Shown here piece by piece: positions 5,075 to 5,794 of a DNA stretch of 5,794 nucleotides. How positions within the stretch are numbered: position 1 is the stretch's first letter; each line of letters begins with the position of its first letter. Origin of the DNA: Arcobacter sp. (GTDB lineage: Bacteria > Campylobacterota > Campylobacteria > Campylobacterales > Arcobacteraceae); the NCBI GenBank assembly GCA_016744485.1, contig JADGEG010000131.1:1-5794 (forward strand). The letters run 5' to 3'. A model generated the notes under the pieces. It saw only the letters and a program-made list of their open reading frames with translations, searched no databases and had not been told where the DNA came from. Both the position numbers and the translations under genes were made by a program.

Positions 5075-5794
5075 ATGGCAGAAAATGAAGATGATGATGA
5101 ATTAAGTGTTGATGATTCAAGTTTAGAAGAAGTTATCGAATCTAAAACTGAAACAAAACCTGATGATATGACAATACAAAATGAAAAAGACTTCAACTCA
5201 GAAGATAAAAATAATAAAATAAAAAAAATATTATTTTTTTTAATTGCTTTTTTAAGTTTTAGTATAATAGTTGTTTTAATTTTATATTTTAGTGATTTTT
5301 TTAATGTACAAGCAATTTCTAGCTCAAATGAAAAACAAAATAAAATACAAGTACCTTTAGAAAAAAATGAAAATGATTTCATTGAAACTGATATTGATAT
5401 TAGTAAATTGAATAATAAATTAAAGCTTTTAACAAAAAAAGAATTGAATTTTGATAATGATGAGGAAATAAAAAAAGAAAAAAAACTTGAAGAAAAAAAG
5501 ATTTATGAAGATAAAAAAAAGTTTGATGAGTTTAAAAAACAAGCAAGAATAGAAGCCAGACTTGAAGAAGAACAAAAAAAATTAGAAGAAGAAAAAAAGA
5601 AGCTAGAAATACAAAAACAAGAATTAGAAAAAAAAAGAGATGAGCTAGAAAAGCTTCAAGAAGAAAATATGTATAAAAAAATAAAAAAAGAACTTGAAAA
5701 TAAAACCTTGGAAAAACAAAAAGAAATTAAAAAAATCAAATATAAGTCTAATCCTAAAGTAGATCTCAAAGATAACAAAACCAAACAAGTAGAT
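5075..5794 (+). CDS. Membrane-anchored coiled-coil protein, 3' truncated by window edge
   Basis: This is a partial gene of unknown function: 240 codons are open to the window edge with no stop. ATG 5075 is supported by AAAAGAG (5062-5068) 6 nt upstream. Residues 1-44 are strongly acidic (ENEDDDEL near the start). The basic patch DKNNKIKK at 44-51 precedes one transmembrane helix at about 52-72 (ILFFLIAFLSFSIIVVLIL), predicting N-in/C-out topology. A low-complexity linker follows, then a charged coiled coil from about 120 to 225 with leucines exactly every seven residues at 163, 170, 177, 184 and 191, expected to form a parallel dimer or trimer in the periplasm. The missing C-terminus may hold a functional domain. 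This layout occurs in TolA/TonB-like, SPOR-type and motor-associated proteins, but nothing visible selects one. Several A8-A9 runs lie in the lysine codons. It is probably the third gene of the flgG operon. Confidence 0.8.
   Translation, partial: MAENEDDDELSVDDSSLEEVIESKTETKPDDMTIQNEKDFNSEDKNNKIKKILFFLIAFLSFSIIVVLILYFSDFFNVQAISSSNEKQNKIQVPLEKNENDFIETDIDISKLNNKLKLLTKKELNFDNDEEIKKEKKLEEKKIYEDKKKFDEFKKQARIEARLEEEQKKLEEEKKKLEIQKQELEKKRDELEKLQEENMYKKIKKELENKTLEKQKEIKKIKYKSNPKVDLKDNKTKQVD

Noticed and set aside
5035..5382. 115-codon reverse-strand ORF
   Set aside because: It is antisense to a forward gene with a good Shine-Dalgarno, an acidic tail and a clear membrane helix. Its Ser/Phe/Lys-rich product is what the complement of Glu/Lys codons would give.
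1..5794. CRISPR array, insertion sequence or tRNA gene
   Set aside because: No regularly spaced repeats, terminal inverted repeats, transposase motifs or cloverleaf-like segments were seen on reading the window.

Overview
The window is very AT-rich and codes almost wholly on the + strand. Lysine, asparagine and isoleucine are common and third codon positions are mostly A or T. YchF, ThrRS, IF3 and FlgG together, the shortened ThrRS N-terminus, and an infC that is not followed by rpmI-rplT point to a Campylobacterota (epsilonproteobacterial) genome. An Arcobacter-type genus is my best guess. This is inferred from gene content and remembered family sequences, not from a search.

Layout: 1-225 is noncoding, with two TATAAT boxes leading into ychF (226-1329), a conserved translation-associated ATPase. 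After a 113-bp gap with a good extended -10 promoter come thrS (1443-3251, threonyl-tRNA synthetase) and infC (3248-3778, initiation factor IF3). These two are translationally coupled through a 4-base TTGA overlap, and both use TTG start codons. A 104-bp gap with a sigma70-like promoter and a small palindrome separates infC from flgG (3883-4671, flagellar distal-rod protein).

Downstream of flgG, with gaps of only 13 and 18 bp, lie two genes I do not recognise. The first encodes a 123-residue, extremely lysine/tyrosine-rich basic protein (4685-5056). The second (5075 to the window edge, truncated) encodes a single-pass membrane protein with an acidic cytoplasmic tail, one transmembrane helix and a long coiled coil with a five-leucine heptad register. 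They are the least explained part of the window. Their opposite charges and position behind flgG suggest, as inference only, a lineage-specific pair linked to the flagellum or cell envelope.

The first half is therefore a housekeeping translation block (YchF at the ribosome, ThrRS charging tRNA-Thr, IF3 at initiation). The second half begins an apparent flgG-led operon. No tRNA, rRNA, CRISPR, insertion sequence or convincing GC-rich terminator is visible.
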